Positions 44,280-56,909 are shown, counted from the first letter of the stretch. The stretch is 64,000 nt of DNA from Cristatella mucedo (GCA_009760855.2 WPIO01000007.1:10255001-10319000), one strand, 5' to 3'. Numbers and translations: made by a program. The notes: a model not told the origin generated them from the letters alone.

Positions 44280-46400
44280 ATTACCCAAGATGTAGGAGTC
44301 TATTGTCAAAGTAACATACACAGGTTAGAACGCGGTTTTAATAAGTCAGGATCTGACGAAGATGTAGTCAATTTCAAAGACTTCCTTCGAGTCTACACCC
44401 GGAGGCTTACAAAACTAGGGTTTTTTCACTCAAAAACTGAAGTCCAGCCAGTCAGACCCAAAACAGACTTACAAGTCGGTAAACAATTGCTAACCAATGG
44501 TGAGAGGCCTCACCCCCCAGATATTAATGGCTCAGCCGACTGTTTCAGCCTTTTTACTGAAAAAATTGTGCACATTCGTGCAAAGCCCCACGGTCTAAAA
44601 AATTGCTAAATTGTAACCTGCGAACTTCCCTAACAGACTCACCAAGGTGAGTGCATGCGATGTGGCTACTCTAATCAAGTCTAGTAAAAAGAGCTCGTCT
44701 CTTGATACCATCATCTCTGTGGTCACCACTGGCAGACCAACTTAGCCCAGCCATAACTAAGATTTTTAATGCTCTGAAAAAAAGGGATGTACCTAAGTAC
44801 TTCAAATCGGCCATCAATAGACAGATACTTAAAAAAGGTAGATTAGATAATGAGGTCCTTGCCAACTACCGCCCAGTTTCTCTTCTTCCTTTTTTTGTCA
44901 AAGATTTTTGAAAAGTTGTCGCTAAGCAGCTAGTAGCACACAGAGAAAAGAATGAAATGTCAATCAAGGTTCAAGCACAACATTCTACTGAAACTGCTCT
45001 CCTCCGTGCTACCAGTGACATCCTATGCAGCAACGATGATGGGAATGTCACTGCCCTAGCTCTGCTAGATCTATCGGTTGCATTAGACACCATTGATCAC
45101 GATGTCCTACTTGAACGACTGAGAACAGCGATCGGTCTGTCAGACGAAGCACTGGCGTGATTTAAATCATATTTGTCTGATCCTGTTCAATCCGTGTCGT
45201 GTAGGGTCAGGTCTCACCCACGACACGGGTCACCTGTGGCCCTTAAGGGTCCGTCCTCGGTCCCTTGCTGTTCTCCATTTATACCCAACCTCTGGGAAAA
45301 GTGATTAAGACCGATGGAATAGGACATCACTTTTATGCTGCTGACGAAAGTAGTATGCATTTGTCAGTTGAATTTGTCATTTATACCGTCGGAATCTGCT
45401 TCGACAACTGATAAACTGAATGCTTGCCTCACCGACCTCGATGCTGGATGTTGGCAAATTTCCTTAAAATAAACGACGATACAACTGACCTGCTGCTCAT
45501 AGGACACCTTAAGGTTATGGCTGGACTAGAAGGCTTTGCTTTTCTAATACGTGATGTTGTTGTGTGAACATCACCTTGTGCTCGGAATTTAGGTATCGTC
45601 TTCGACAGCTGCCTAAATTTCGAAAGCTTTGCTAAGAAGATAGCTTCCACAGCTAGCCATCACGTCCACTAGCCATCACGTCCATCACTAAGATTAGGAC
45701 TGCACGGTGGCTTGCAAAACATTTCACTAGCTCCTTAGTACTGTCTCGGCTAGATTATTGTAATTCCTTTTGGTTGGGCTACCGAAAAACCCACTAGGCC
45801 ATTGCAGCTACCTTTGAATACAGCTGCAAGACTAGTATGCAAATCCTAAGAGGTTTGACCATGTGTCGCCTTTGCTAAAAGAGCTTGTATGGCTGACCAC
45901 TGATCAAAGCATACAGAGTAAAGTTCTCATACTGACCCACATGACCCGCCACGGCTTGGCTCCTCCATACTTAGCTGAACTGCTGCACCAATTTCAGCCT
46001 CCTCGTGCCCTCAAGTCTGGTATGGACAATGGATTAGCTGTTCCATTCCTTTGCTTATAGACCGTTGGCGACAGAAGCTTTTGCTCTGCAGGTCCCAGAC
46101 TGTGGAACTCACTTCCACGACTCTTAACCAATGACAACTACTCCCCTTCTGCCGACTATGGCACATCCTTTCCAGCCGCCCTGAGCTGATACTTCCATGT
46201 TACTCACTACCTCAGCTGCTCTCCTAACTCAGCAATGCTTACCACTTTCTCTTTGTTGCATGAGATGAAGTCTGTTAGCTACCGAATGCATACCGAAAGC
46301 CGCTTTGACTTTGAGCGTGCTATAGAAGACTCGCCTGCGTAACACCCACGTAGATTTTGTGGAGCTACAGACGGAGAAACATTACCTATGAATAAGACTG
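44280..46400 (+). mobile_element. LINE family B, copy B5
   Basis: Plus-strand copy from the linker (44280, ADCFSLFTEKIVHIRA) through reverse transcriptase ([58 protein letters not shown] in place of YADD) to the C-terminus (LKELVWLTTDQSIQSKVLIL, LAPPYLAELLHQFQPPRALK) and 3' end (GCGTAACACCCACGTAG at about 46338). Many stops and frameshifts. The palm motif is mutated. Confidence 0.82.
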
Positions 46401-46639
46401 TTCAATCTCCAATCCTTTCACTACATTAACACCTGCCTTTAATCCTGCCCCCGATGACCTCAATTTAAGGTTCATCTTCTAGTCAACGATAACTAGAAGC
46501 CCAGTAGACCGTACACCTACTGTCTTCCTTTCGAGATACCCAGCAAATACATATCACAATTGCAAAAAGTCTTAAGCTTCAGGTTCCGTCCAATCATCTT
46601 GAGCTCTCAGTGCAGTCAATAATCGAAACATCTCAAATC

Positions 46640-47570
46640 TAGTGCAGCATGTATTGCTGACATTTGCCCTTGGATGGCAGATAACCTGCAATAGGCAAAC
46701 AGGTGCTACTCAATAACTAGAAAGCATTACCATCATAATGAGCTTGGCCACCATATCTACCAAAGCCTCTGTACTGGATCTAGGTGCCCTGTTACAAAAT
46801 GACCTTTCACTAGATGACCACAGTAAATCCACAGCCCAGTCTGCCCAACTGCCACCATCATTGCAGAAAATGCAAGCTTGGTTTAATGAGAATATTACAG
46901 CCAAGGAAATTTAAAGTGCCTAGAAAGATATAGAGTTTCATATGCATGCTATAACAATTATTATTATTATTATTATTAAACTGATCAATGCAATTGTGAC
47001 ATTTCATCGTAACTCACAACCTTCAGCTCTTCCTGCCTGTGCAATATGAAACTCAAAGCTATCGAACAACTCCGCAGTTAGGCTTATCTGTGCTGTCGGT
47101 CACAACTGCCACATTTAAACCACTTCTTATTGATCTGCACTGACACTTCACAATGGACTTTAATTAAGGTCCTGTCACTCATTTGTGGTCTCGTCAATAC
47201 TTCCTAATCAGGCTTCCCAAAGTAACACTTGTTACCCTGATTCCAGCCGTTTAGCTGTGCCAGTAACGAGTCTCAAATAGTTAGGAGATAGTGCCTTCAG
47301 TTCGTATGCTCCCAAAGCCAGGAACGCATTACCGACTGACAAGATTACATCTACTGACCCGACAGCTGAAAGTTAAAAATTCACCTACCAGCTGTTCCTT
47401 ACGGCCTATGCACAATAGGTGTGTGGATTGTCCTTTGTGGCATTCTTGCGCTGAAATTAAGCACACTACCACTAGCAAATTGACAAATTTCTTTTCCGGC
47501 AAATGTAAAAGCCTAGAAAGAGATTTAGTTTGCGTGGGGTGTTATACAAATGGTTCATTTATTATTATGA
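46640..47570 (+). mobile_element. LINE family A, two adjacent 3' fragments
   Basis: First fragment 46640-46985: ADNLQ-type RT piece (VLDLGALLQNDLSLDDHSKS) jumping to the tail AAGTGCCTAGAAAGATATAG and an ATT-repeat (46958-46977). Second fragment about 47000-47570: C-terminal coding remnants (CHI-like, SYAPKARNALPTD) and another tail AAAGCCTAGAAAGAGATTTAG with TTATTATTATGATT. Both are strongly decayed. Confidence 0.7.
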
Positions 47571-47856
47571 TTAAAAACACCAGGAGTTCAAGCTAAGTTC
47601 GGATCGACTAGCAAAGAAGGTCATGGAAAGGCCAATAGCATTGGTTACAAAAAGGCAGCCTGGAATTGGCAGCCAGCCGGGCTACGCCATTGACTACAAT
47701 GAGGTGTTAAAGGCCCAGTTTACACTTTTAGGCACTTAATACATAAGAGCGATATCTATACCATCAAGTTAACAAGACTATGAGCTGTCTTTACTTTTTT
47801 CAAAGCTTTAATACCACACATATCTGGCATCAAGTAAAACGAAGAGGGTTACTTAC

Positions 47857-47923
47857 GGCAGACTGTGTGATCCAAATGTGCTCGTCCACTGCTGAAGCTG
47901 GCAAGTCCCGAAAATCCTGAGTC
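47857..47923 (-). CDS. EDC4: EDC4 small exon (67 bp)
   Basis: Acceptor CTGTTTAG, donor TGCC then GTAAGT. It encodes TQDFRDLPASAVDEHIWITQ plus Ser-Ala. It matches by position EPPEDWPALIWQQQ, the segment right before the coiled-coil of vertebrate EDC4. The split AG|G at the start and phase 0 at the end agree with both neighbours. Confidence 0.85.
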
Positions 47924-48614
47924 CTAAACAGTAATGAAAAGATACAGTAAGCAACACAGGTATTTAGCCGAAAGTAACTTACACGTATACAGGTACCAAT
48001 GTCATACTAGCATCACTGCACAACTAGGCTCAGCTCAAGTTTTCCAATACTGTCTAACCTCAACAGGCAGAGTGGTTCATAAAAAAGCCGTGCAGCCGGC
48101 ACCACAGTGAAACATTTGTGTGGCAAACCTTACAGTGGCATAACGAGCAAACCGGTTAGCCAAGCAAATCAACAACAAGACAGAGAACAGCATCACTTTG
48201 AAAGCATAACCATAATAAAACATCGGTTTGCCGAATTCCAGAGTAATGATGCCTTACATTTAATACTATTCTCGTTTTACTGGTGCCCGATCCTTACTTC
48301 ACGTCATGAGGATTAGGCCTAGATATACTAAAAGACATTGAAGCTGATCACAAATAAACTTATTAGAGTAAAGAGGCACAATGCAAAAGTTGTACAAAGC
48401 CCAGACAAGAAAGGGAAGACTTGGCTCAAAACTGCAACCTCAAATTTAGCTTGATCGGCTTGGATCTAAGCCTTAATGAAAGCTGGCAACCCACGAGTAA
48501 TGTACCCCCTGGAGCCTTAAGATGGCAAGCACGACAATGAGCATTATTTATAGAGTGGGTCCAATGAGGTAGGTCTAATGAGGTACATACACGGGGAGGA
48601 TGTAAAACCTTTAC

Positions 48615-48839
48615 CTTCCTCCAAGAAATCTTTCTTCATTAGAAACTGAGGCACTGCTAGGTGAAATTATGGTTGTGCTGCTAGCACGAGCAGCTTTTTC
48701 AGGATCTTGATCACTTCTAGGACGAATGGTAGCACCAGCAGCTGCAGCACTGCTATCGACAGTGTCCTCACTGGTCTGCAAGATCAACATCCTCTCTTGG
48801 CCTGCCACTTCAGTCACTGCCCTAATACCAGATGGCGTT
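48615..48839 (-). CDS. EDC4: EDC4 exon, Ser/Ala-rich linker
   Basis: 225-bp exon, acceptor ATGTTGCAG, donor GAAG then GTAAAG. It encodes TPSGIRAVTEVAGQERMLIL, then an Ala/Ser-rich stretch (TSEDTVDSSAAAAGATIRPR) and ISPSSASVSNEERFLGG. It is part of the low-complexity linker between the WD40 and helical domains. It is unconserved in sequence and is supported by phase and splice sites. Confidence 0.8.
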
Positions 48840-49849
48840 CTGCAACATAAATAGAATAGAGCTCACAAAAATCAACACAATAATCTTTCCTACATAGCAA
48901 CTGCCCATTTAGCATCTGATTTCAGTGTAACCACAATTTTCCTACTTAGCAAATGCTCATTTAGCAGCGGAATTCATAGCAGCCGCCATTCAGCTGCACC
49001 ACTCTGGCAAACAAAGATATTGTTAGGGTCATTTTGAATCGAGCTAGCATTCGGTTTTGAGCCACGATTCACATACCAAAGAAAGGAAGATGGCAGCCCT
49101 AGCACGAAGAAATAAGTATCAGTACCGTTATCTTCATCCGAAATACCAGTTAAATTTGGCTGCATACGTCATCAAACATCCTGCAGCTTTATTTTCCATA
49201 ATCGTGGATATAACAGAACTAATTATATCAAAGCAAAATAAAAAATATTAAAAACTAGGGTCGAACAAGCAGAGCTGAACTCATATTTCAAATTTCACTC
49301 CGATACGTGAAATATTAGTTGATTTATTTAAGTTACAAGGCACCAAAGAACCCTGGAAATGAAGCTGTATACAAGTCACAAGTATGCATCTCAACAAGCT
49401 TCAAACATCTATAGCGATCTACCAAGGTTTGACAAGTTGGGATACAAGTCGCATATGATGCAGAGATCGGTAAATCTTTTATTTGTAAATTTGTTGCTTC
49501 TGGTTTTCATCCGGGTTAGACGTGGTTGGCATAACCGATTTTCCTTTCATGTGGAAGTCGTCAGAACTTCCGATCCCCGTCCTAACATATTTGTCCTCCG
49601 AAAGGTACCATAAACACATATTTGATTGTCGGACAAATTGTAAAGGTATTTTTTTGACATTCCTCCACAAGTTCTCTTCGGGGCTATATTAAATTATATT
49701 TTATTATTACTTTTTTTGTTATGTGATGTCGGTTGACATTATTTTTATGATAAACTAAACTGTTTCAAGAGCACTGTACTAGAGATATTTGGCTTTATCT
49801 TTCACAGATTGTTACCTCTTTGGGGCATATTTTCGCTTGTTTTGCACAG
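48840..49849. other. EDC4 intron, no feature seen
   Basis: AT-rich intron sequence. No exon or repeat family recognised. Confidence 0.4.
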
Positions 49850-49854
49850 ATTGT

Positions 49855-50269
49855 TGTGAGGGAACATGACTTTGCAGTCTTCGGAGACCCTATGAGGGCT
49901 CTCAGACTACCCAAGCAGCCGCAAGCTCACGACCGGTGGAAGGGCAGACGATGACTCAGCAGATGACTCGGCAGTCCTGCCGAAATCCTTGCATTGGCGG
50001 CATCTGTGGGGTGGGGACATCCATCTACCACAAACTGCGAACAATGGCCCGAGAGTTCGAAAAACAATGCATGCATGGAATATAAGGGCTGCCGAAGGAG
50101 TACAACGGGAGAGGAGGGCTAGATCCCTCGATGCCGGCCGCCGTCTAGTGTGTGTAGACTGGGCTTGGCCGGCTTAGCTTGAAATAAAGGTTTTGGTGTT
50201 GGAGCCAGCAGACTTGTTGCTCGGTCGCGCTACCCAGCCCGACGACAGGTCGTTCGAAGGGCTGTCACA
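49855..50269 (+). mobile_element. Solo LTR, about 415 bp
   Basis: Starts TGTGAGGGAAC and ends GGGCTGTCACA. It is flanked by ATTGT (49850-49854) and ATTAT (50270-50274), a 4 of 5 target duplication. A TATA-like GGAATATAAGGG (about 50078) and AATAAA (about 50184) lie in the right order for an LTR promoter and polyadenylation signal. The GC content is higher than in the surrounding intron. No internal element sequence is present. It lies in an EDC4 intron, opposite to the gene. Confidence 0.72.
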
Positions 50270-50734
50270 ATTATGCACAGGTTTGAGCCCTTGTTACCAT
50301 ACTTTGGCTCCCCTTCTGCAGATTCCGTCTAGCCATACTCATCTCATAACCCTCGTGATAGTCTCCAGCACCGGCAGCCATAGGGCAAAAATTGATAGGC
50401 ATGCATTTGATAGTATGACAGCAGCTCGACACCGTGCAACAATTGCTACTAGCGAAGGACGAAACTTTGCAAGAAGCAGCAAATAGCAAGCAGCTGCTCT
50501 TACACGGTGCTTTTCCGTCTTGACCAAACGAGGGTTGAAGGCAGCAGAGCCAAACCACACTAATATACACAAGTGGCAGAGCAGAAAATGGCATCAATGG
50601 CAAATATACAACCAAAAAGGGACAATGGCAGCAAGAATAGGTGGTACAACTATAAAAACTACACACCGTCGTATCCAAGCCGATAATACTATATAAACCC
50701 AGCCAGAAAGAAAACAAGACGAGAGCTTGCTTAC

Positions 50735-50895
50735 TGAGGCCTGTGAACATGTTGAGGGCTGGGCGGACGGACGTCTGTCGAGCCAGCTGCGACTTCACGG
50801 GAAGGAAGTAGCTGAGGGGCCAATGGCCAAGAGCCCGCAGCCATTTCTGTGCTGTCACTCTCGTCCTCTTCGCTAGCTGTGAGCACGTTTTCTTC
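50735..50895 (-). CDS. EDC4: EDC4 exon, acidic linker
   Basis: 161-bp exon, acceptor ATGAACACAG after a T run, donor CTCA then GTAAGC. It encodes EENVLTASEEDESDSTEMAA, then GSWPLAPQLLPSREVAAGST and DVRPPSPQHVHRP. The acidic Ser-rich patch followed by a Pro-rich stretch parallels the SDHDDEV-PAPRLPAK region of vertebrate EDC4. A longer open frame running through this exon in another register (50271-50954) is not used. Confidence 0.82.
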
Positions 50896-51669
50896 CTGTG
50901 TTCATTTAAAAAAAACCACATCAAAGAGCTGAGTGGATGCTTCAATCCGGTCACTTGAGATTAAAACACCAATATGGAGCCGACATCGGCTGTGACAGCA
51001 GACCACATTGGCAAATGACAGTCAAACGCTTCGGAACAAGGAGCCGTTGGTTCGTGCAGGCAAACCTCCAAGCAACCGAGCAACGGCGTGCACATGCATT
51101 TAGCAGCCGGCCTATGCTGACGTGCTCTCACATGTACAATAGCAGAGGGTGTGTGGGGCCTACATAAGGCAACCAATTTATCGCTCGAGGCAAACCGTCT
51201 ACCGAATGTCAGTGGAGCAGCCGGTGGCAACTACAGTGAGAAAGCTCATTGAGCGGTCACAAGCAGGCCACCATAGGACATTCAGGTCCCTAAGCTAGGA
51301 GACCGTAACCAGTGATGCAAGGGGATGGGGCTACCCAGCTGCCGAAATTTAAGCAAGCACAGTGCTGCCCCTCGGAGTCCAGTAAACAGTCCCTACAAGA
51401 AAAAGTGCACACTAGGAATCCTGCTGCTACTGCTGCATGCGACTTTGAGTTGGAGCTTGCTAGCCACGTCGAGTTGGCACAAATGCAGCAGCCTGTCCAC
51501 AGTGGGCCAAGCCTATAACCGTGGGGCCAGCGCATGCCGAGGCACCAAGCCTTGTCAGTGTGGCACTATGCAATCTGGACAGGCTAAGCTATTTTTGTGT
51601 GTGCACGACAGCACAAACGAATCGTTTCAAAAAGCGTTCTTTTTAAGAGTGCAGCTTGCCAAAAAAATA

Positions 51670-51812
51670 TAGCTGATTTAACAGCCTTATTTGTGTAGTG
51701 GCAGAAGATCCTCATTGGCTATCGCCACCGTTTGCAGTTGGAAATAAAGGATCACCCACTGCAGGAGTCAAACCCGTGACCTCGATCGTGAAGAGTGAGC
51801 ACCTCACCTCTG
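51670..51812 (-). repeat. tRNA-derived SINE, family 2, decayed
   Basis: Minus-strand copy with GGTGAGGTGCTCACTCTTCA and GTCACGGGTTTGACTCCTGC (B-box region), ending AAGGCTGTTAAATCAGC. It is more diverged than the other family-2 copies. It lies in an EDC4 intron. Confidence 0.65.
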
Positions 51813-52780
51813 GGGCTGTTTCGGCCCAAGAGCCTAAGACCCAGACAATCTGGACCAAAACAACAAGGCTATCGGCCTGGAAATGCTACAGGGAAATCTC
51901 ATCACGTTGCAAAATCCCTGGCTGTTAATGAGCATGACGGACCTCTTCACTCCACGGGGGGGGGGGGGAGAAACTATTATGACCACTACTCAGCAACCAA
52001 CGCTTGACTTGCTGTTAGTATTAAAGTTAGCCAAAAAGCTGCGCAAGTAGCATGCAAGTGGCTCAACAGCTAGACAAAAAACCATATCATTGTGTAGGAA
52101 TTGCAGAAGTCCACATACAAGGGTCAGAAGAACAAAAGCATGTGTTACAAACCATCGTAAAGGAAGGCCACTCAATACTTGCCGTCATAAGAGGATCTAA
52201 GAGCACGAATGGACAGATGCTGCTGCAGCAGCTCAGGCTGCCCAAGCTCTCAAGTCTTCTCTTTACCTGAATGCACGAGGAGGCTGAAGCTGGTGAAGTA
52301 AGTAGTTCAGCTAGGCAAGGTGGGGCTAGGCCTTAGTGGGCCTCATATGTCAGAGGGAGAATGGTGGCATGTAGTCACGGTTAGCCTGGGAGCCCCTTTG
52401 CCTTTTTGGCTGAGTGTATGGATACACGACAGGATTTGATGGATTTCCAACAAAAGCAAAGGGTCATATTTAGGACAAACTGTTGAGGCATGGTATAGCA
52501 GTATAGCAAGCCAGTTCCGGAAAGTTCGTCGACGGGAGCACTTTGCAATACTACAACGGTTTCTTGCTACATCAGCACCATGCACCAAACAGTCTGCTAT
52601 TTACACACCACAGGATTTCACGGCTCAACCCTGGGCAGGATTGCGGTTGCAAGTGAGGCAGCCTGGAATTGGGCGCTATCAGTAGTGATATACGAATGTG
52701 CCATTTTCTCGTTGGCAATGTGGATTCTGACATACAGAATACGTGCCACATCAAAAGTAGCAGTTGCCTACCGCTCTTAC

Positions 52781-52853
52781 CGAGCTCTGTTGGGGTCTGA
52801 CTGGCTCTTCCAGGTCAGCAATCCGCCGACTTGAATCTAGAATGACCGGCTGC
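52781..52853 (-). CDS. EDC4: EDC4 small exon (73 bp)
   Basis: Acceptor TTGCTCGCTACAG, donor CTCG then GTAAGA. It encodes QPVILDSSRRIADLEEPVRP and QQSS. The exon was found because the flanking exons (phase 2 end at 53518, phase 0 start at 50895) do not join without it. A one-base start plus 24 codons repairs the frame exactly. It has no recognisable domain and is part of the linker. Confidence 0.8.
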
Positions 52854-53218
52854 CTGTAGCGAGCAAGCAACACACCTGCTGCTTGGGGCAACAGAGAAAA
52901 CATTCAAGCACATTCGTGTGAACCATCAATACATCTACGCATAAACAGAATCAGCAGCTGAGGTTTGGAGCTAATTCTACACCCTGGATCGCCAGAAGAA
53001 GGACAACATTCAAAGCAAGTAGATTGCACGTAGGCTTAATCGAGCAGCTGCCTCTGACTGGCCAGTGTCAACTATTCAATGGGGGTCTCAACGTCAGTAC
53101 AACTTATAAAAGTTCAGCATTATGATGTTAATCTCTTAGCAAATGCATGAAGTGAATATTGGGTAGCATCACTTCACAATTATGGGGCCTCCATGTAAAG
53201 ATAGTTGGAAAATAAAGG

Positions 53219-53412
53219 TAATAATAATAATGCACTTGAGAAAGCGCCCTCAGAGAACTCAAATCTCATTCTAGGCGCTTTACATTTGCTGCAAATGGAA
53301 ATGCAATTGAATGGTGAGTAATATCATGCTTGATAAACAACATGAATAACATGGTTAGGGGTGATATGCACAGGGTCAGCATGCAAATGTGGTTAGTGGC
53401 AGCATGCACAGG
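53219..53412 (-). mobile_element. LINE family A, 3' UTR and tail only
   Basis: TAATAATAATAAT tail (53220-53232), the GCGCTTTCTCAAGTGC and GAGATT elements, and the GCATGCTGCCACTAACC UTR motif on the minus strand. Nearly identical to the same region of copy A1 and therefore young. It ends about 105 bases short of an EDC4 exon. Confidence 0.85.
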
Positions 53413-53517
53413 TCACAATCAAGTAGCTGCACCGATCGACTGAATCGCACTTGCTGCCATCACAGGGAGCAACAGCCACGGATACAACCAGTGGCCCAAA
53501 CGACCGGCAAGCCTCAC

Positions 53518-54126
53518 CCTTCGTCTTGCATCACTTCTGTCACGTCGTCGTCCCAGTTATTGGCAGGTGACAGTGCCTGGCCACTGCCATGCTCTTTTTG
53601 CGGCAGTTCAGCATTGGCGCCATTGTTGTCAGACACGAGAGCAGCACCACCAAGCAGCCGGGAGAAGTGGCCGAGGCTGAGGCTCGAGGAGCCCGAGGAG
53701 GCTGTTCCTCGTTGTACTGTCAGAGGAGACGAGACAGCGCGGGGCGACGACGTAGCAGCAGGGCTGCTGGCACTCGGCATGGCGTCCGACAGTACGCTCG
53801 CACTCGTGCTCGATGCACCAATCAGCACCTCAACGTTCAAGATCTCATTGGCAGTGGCGGTGGCCACTGGCCGTGATGCTTCAACTTTAGGCACCCGGTC
53901 AGCTGACATGCTTCGAGGCAGCAGCCGATCCGAGTTACCATTTCTCATGCTGCTGGCATTGCTGGCATGACTGCCACTGGACAGCAGCAGATCGGCCACG
54001 TCCGAGCTGGCCAAGGGGCTTTCGGCAGAAGTGTGCTGCTGTGATGAAGCGGGAAGCAGCCCGGCAACAGTGGACGACTGATCTGCGTCCGCTAAGGCAG
54101 TGACACGAGTCAAGCTGCTGCTGGCG
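53518..54126 (-). CDS. EDC4: EDC4 exon, long Ser/Ala-rich linker
   Basis: 609-bp exon, acceptor TATATTTGCAG, donor AAGG then GTGAGG. It is low-complexity Ser/Ala-rich sequence with SSSLTRVTALADADQSSTVA, later ATATANEILNVEVLIGASST and SLSLGHFSRLLGG, and an acidic end, SPANNWDDDVTEVMQDEG. EDC4 proteins have a long Ser-rich, poorly conserved linker here that contacts the decapping factors. The short hydrophobic patches are candidates for such contacts (inference). Starting phase AG|C and ending phase 2 agree with the neighbours. Confidence 0.87.
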
Positions 54127-54934
54127 CTGCAAATATAATTTGGTGGACCCACTCATTGCACCCACTGATTGCACAACCCACGAAAAGACAAAGGGACAGC
54201 TACCAAAAAATCTGTCAAGGCGAACCGAAAAAGGATGTTGCCCACAAAACGACTGCAGCTGTTCACCTCTCGAACTCATGAAGCACTATCACAGGGGAGT
54301 GCAAAGAACAGACTCAAATGGCACAGTAGAGAATGCAGCCTTGCGAGCAGCTGCATGAAGCTACACTGAAGGTATTCTGATGAACAAGCTAGCAGTTACC
54401 GTCCACAAGCCAGTGAGCTGCTGGGACCACTAGTCACAATGGTCATAACAGCTTACAACTTATACTGTACGAGCATGAAACAACCAGGGATGTGGTCGAA
54501 GACGCAGCTACGACCAGCAAATACCATTCCAAATATCTCTGACGAAAAAAGAACTGAGGTTAGACAGTATTCAGAAACCACTGAAGTTTGTAGGATTGAC
54601 AGGTGCGTTGCAGTTGTCTTAGAAATGCAGCATTTAAAAAACAATGCAAGACAGTACGTTCGCAAAGCAGCATAACACCGAACACAAACGTCGGCAAGCA
54701 CTTGGTCATTATCTGGCACGGCTAGCTGACAATCTGTGTAGTCTACACAGTTTAATTACAAAGCATTCCGACGAAGCACAGTGACCAACTATTTGCCGAC
54801 TTCTATGCTTGATGTTACTGCTCTGCTAGAGTGCTAGGTGTGCAGTGTCTACTGTTTTGAAATGCAGTAACCCTCAGACCAAGAAGATGACAACGATATA
54901 GCTGTCAATCAGACCAACTTCAACGATGATTAAA

Positions 54935-55112
54935 TAAATAAATCTTAGCTGATTAAACAGCCTCATTTTGTATAGCGACAGAAGAGCCTTTAAGGCTATC
55001 ACCACTGCTTGCAGTGGCGATGCAGGATCGCCCACCACAGGAATCAAACCCACGACCTCGGGACCGAGGTCATGAAAGCAACCGCCTTACCTAGTGTGCC
55101 ATCACGGCTCAC
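54935..55112 (-). repeat. tRNA-derived SINE, family 2
   Basis: Minus-strand copy with GGCACACTAGGTAAGGCGGT and GTGGGTTTGATTCCTGTGG, the AGGCTCTTCTGTCGCTATAC segment and a TTTATTTATT end. Very similar to the copy at 24140-24314. Confidence 0.85.
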
Positions 55113-55797
55113 GCCTGGGTGCTATAAAAATTACATAAAATGCCATTATTATTTTGTTATGCCTGCTTCCAGCTAAAAGGAGTTGGCACTCGACTCACTC
55201 CAAAAGTTTGGCTGCCCAGCTGTACTAATCAGCTACCATTCAATGACAGAAGCATAGAGCATTCACATACAATATACTTAGGTGCTAGCTGCTGTTTACA
55301 TTAGTTCTCATACCCACTCATTGCTAACTCTAACCTCTTACTGTTATCAGCAACATCAGGAATGGATTTTATGCTGTCTTCTCACACACCCATCACCATC
55401 CGGGTATTGTCTGCCAAAAAACGACTTGTAAGCTACCAAAAAACGATTTGTAAGCTGCCAATAATCATGCTGGGCCACCAGCCCCAGAGGGGGGTGCTTC
55501 GTCGCGCTAAATCGGCAAGCGAGGGGCTTCATAGTGCTTGGCCAGCAAGCAGGGGGTACTTTGCAATTCCAGGGATGTTTGCATTGGCAGTGCACCTGGG
55601 CGCTTGCATTGCACAAAACGAGTTTACCAAGTTGCACAAGGCAGCACAACAACATCTGGTGGACAGGAAGGACCAGCTCTATAGTGGCATAGACAGAAAT
55701 CAACAAATTCAGCACGGCTGCTTCTTGGCAATAATGCTGCAATTCATACAAGGAATGGAGCTCAGGCCAAAGTCAGGAGACTCATTGGCAGCGTTAC

Positions 55798-56013
55798 CTG
55801 GGGCTGACTAACAGGAAGGAATTCGGCGTAAGAAGCACAGTCTTGCTGCTGCTTGCGCTCGACAGAGACAGAGGTTGCAGTGGTTCCATAGTGCTCGAAT
55901 CCAGAGATGGACTGCTTGGGGCGTACAGCGTACCGACCGACGACCCAGTCAGCGAGATCTCCAGGGAAGCAGACAGCTCCGGATGGTATTTGATCGACAT
56001 CTCGTTCAGCTCA
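55798..56013 (-). CDS. EDC4: EDC4 exon after WD40 domain
   Basis: 216-bp exon, acceptor GATTTTCAG, donor CCAG then GTAACG. It encodes ELNEMSIKYHPELSASLEIS, a Ser/Pro-rich run and SSKTVLLTPNSFLLVSP. The first part matches ALQDVQIRFQPQLN and the last matches KPKLMTPDAFMTPS of vertebrate EDC4, which follow the WD40 domain. The split CG|T codon gives Arg, as expected. Confidence 0.93.
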
Positions 56014-56639
56014 CTGAAAATCAATCATGCATCGTGCATGTGAGGTCATCCAGCAAAGCAGTTCCTTCAGCACCCAGACGGCTTCTCAGAAACGAATGAA
56101 GCACACATATGCCTCGGTTAGCGGAGTGCCAGGATCGGTGCAGCAAATAGCCCCTTGACATTTGGGGCATCCAGGCGTTCTAGACTTATCAGCCAAGATC
56201 GGCTGTTAGACTTCGTGAGACACTTAGTTAGCAAGTACTGCTTCGACACTCAGGCAAGATATCGCGGCTGCCATGCTTTGCCCAGCAGCTGCTAGCTCGG
56301 TGGTGTCGTTTCATTGCTCGTCTGAACTACAGCTGCTCGTGCGATGCCGAGGCCGACGCCCGGTGTACAAACAAGTCGACCTCTGCACTACGACCCGACC
56401 TCAAAGTGGCAAAACCATGAATTGGCCGACGAGGTAGCTTTTGCCATACTAACCACAGATGTTGACACTCATATTTAGGCTACAAGCAGTGAGATAAACT
56501 GTGACAGATGCTAAGCTAGTCTGTCTCGCCTTGCTACAATGCTGCACGTGCCCCCTTTGCTGCATACTCTCATTATTAATCGAGAATGAGTCTTGTTACT
56601 TTGGAATTTAGTGATAGCAACATACGCATAATTAATTCA

Positions 56640-56763
56640 TTAGCGCCTTAAGAGAACTTAATCTCTACTCAGGCGCTTCATATATGCCACAGGGTTCAAG
56701 CCCACGAACTCGGCCAAACCTTGGTAGGGGCGAGCACCTTAACCACTGAGCCAATCCAGCTCG
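56640..56763 (-). repeat. tRNA-derived SINE, family 1
   Basis: Minus-strand copy: TTGGCTCAGTGGTTAAGGTG (A-box-like TGGCTCAGTGG), GGTAGTGGGC-like region with GGCTTGAACCC (B-box-like), the tail GCGCCTGAGTAGAGATTAAG and an ATGAATTAATT end. Confidence 0.8.
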
Positions 56764-56909
56764 GCGCATGTTTTAATAATCACAGAACAAACAAAACTGC
56801 TTTATTAGACTGGGTAAAAGTGGTGGCAACTCGTTTCGAGCATGTCTGAAGTCCAGCTCATAAGGTTAAGCTACTTATAATCAAAAACGTTTTAACTTGC
56901 CTTATTTTT

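Noticed and set aside
50271..50954. 227-residue minus-strand open frame
   Set aside because: Runs through the EDC4 exon in the wrong register. The exon phases demand the frame starting EENVLTASEEDE.
51312..51672. Overlapping plus-strand frames of 68 and 115 residues in an EDC4 intron
   Set aside because: No splice-consistent extension, no conserved motif, and competing frames of similar length.
53389..53970. 193-residue plus-strand open frame
   Set aside because: Antisense shadow of the GC-rich, Ser-rich EDC4 exon at 53518-54126.
55362..55811. 149-residue plus-strand open frame
   Set aside because: Overlaps an EDC4 exon in antisense, shows no family resemblance, and contains an intron boundary of the real gene.
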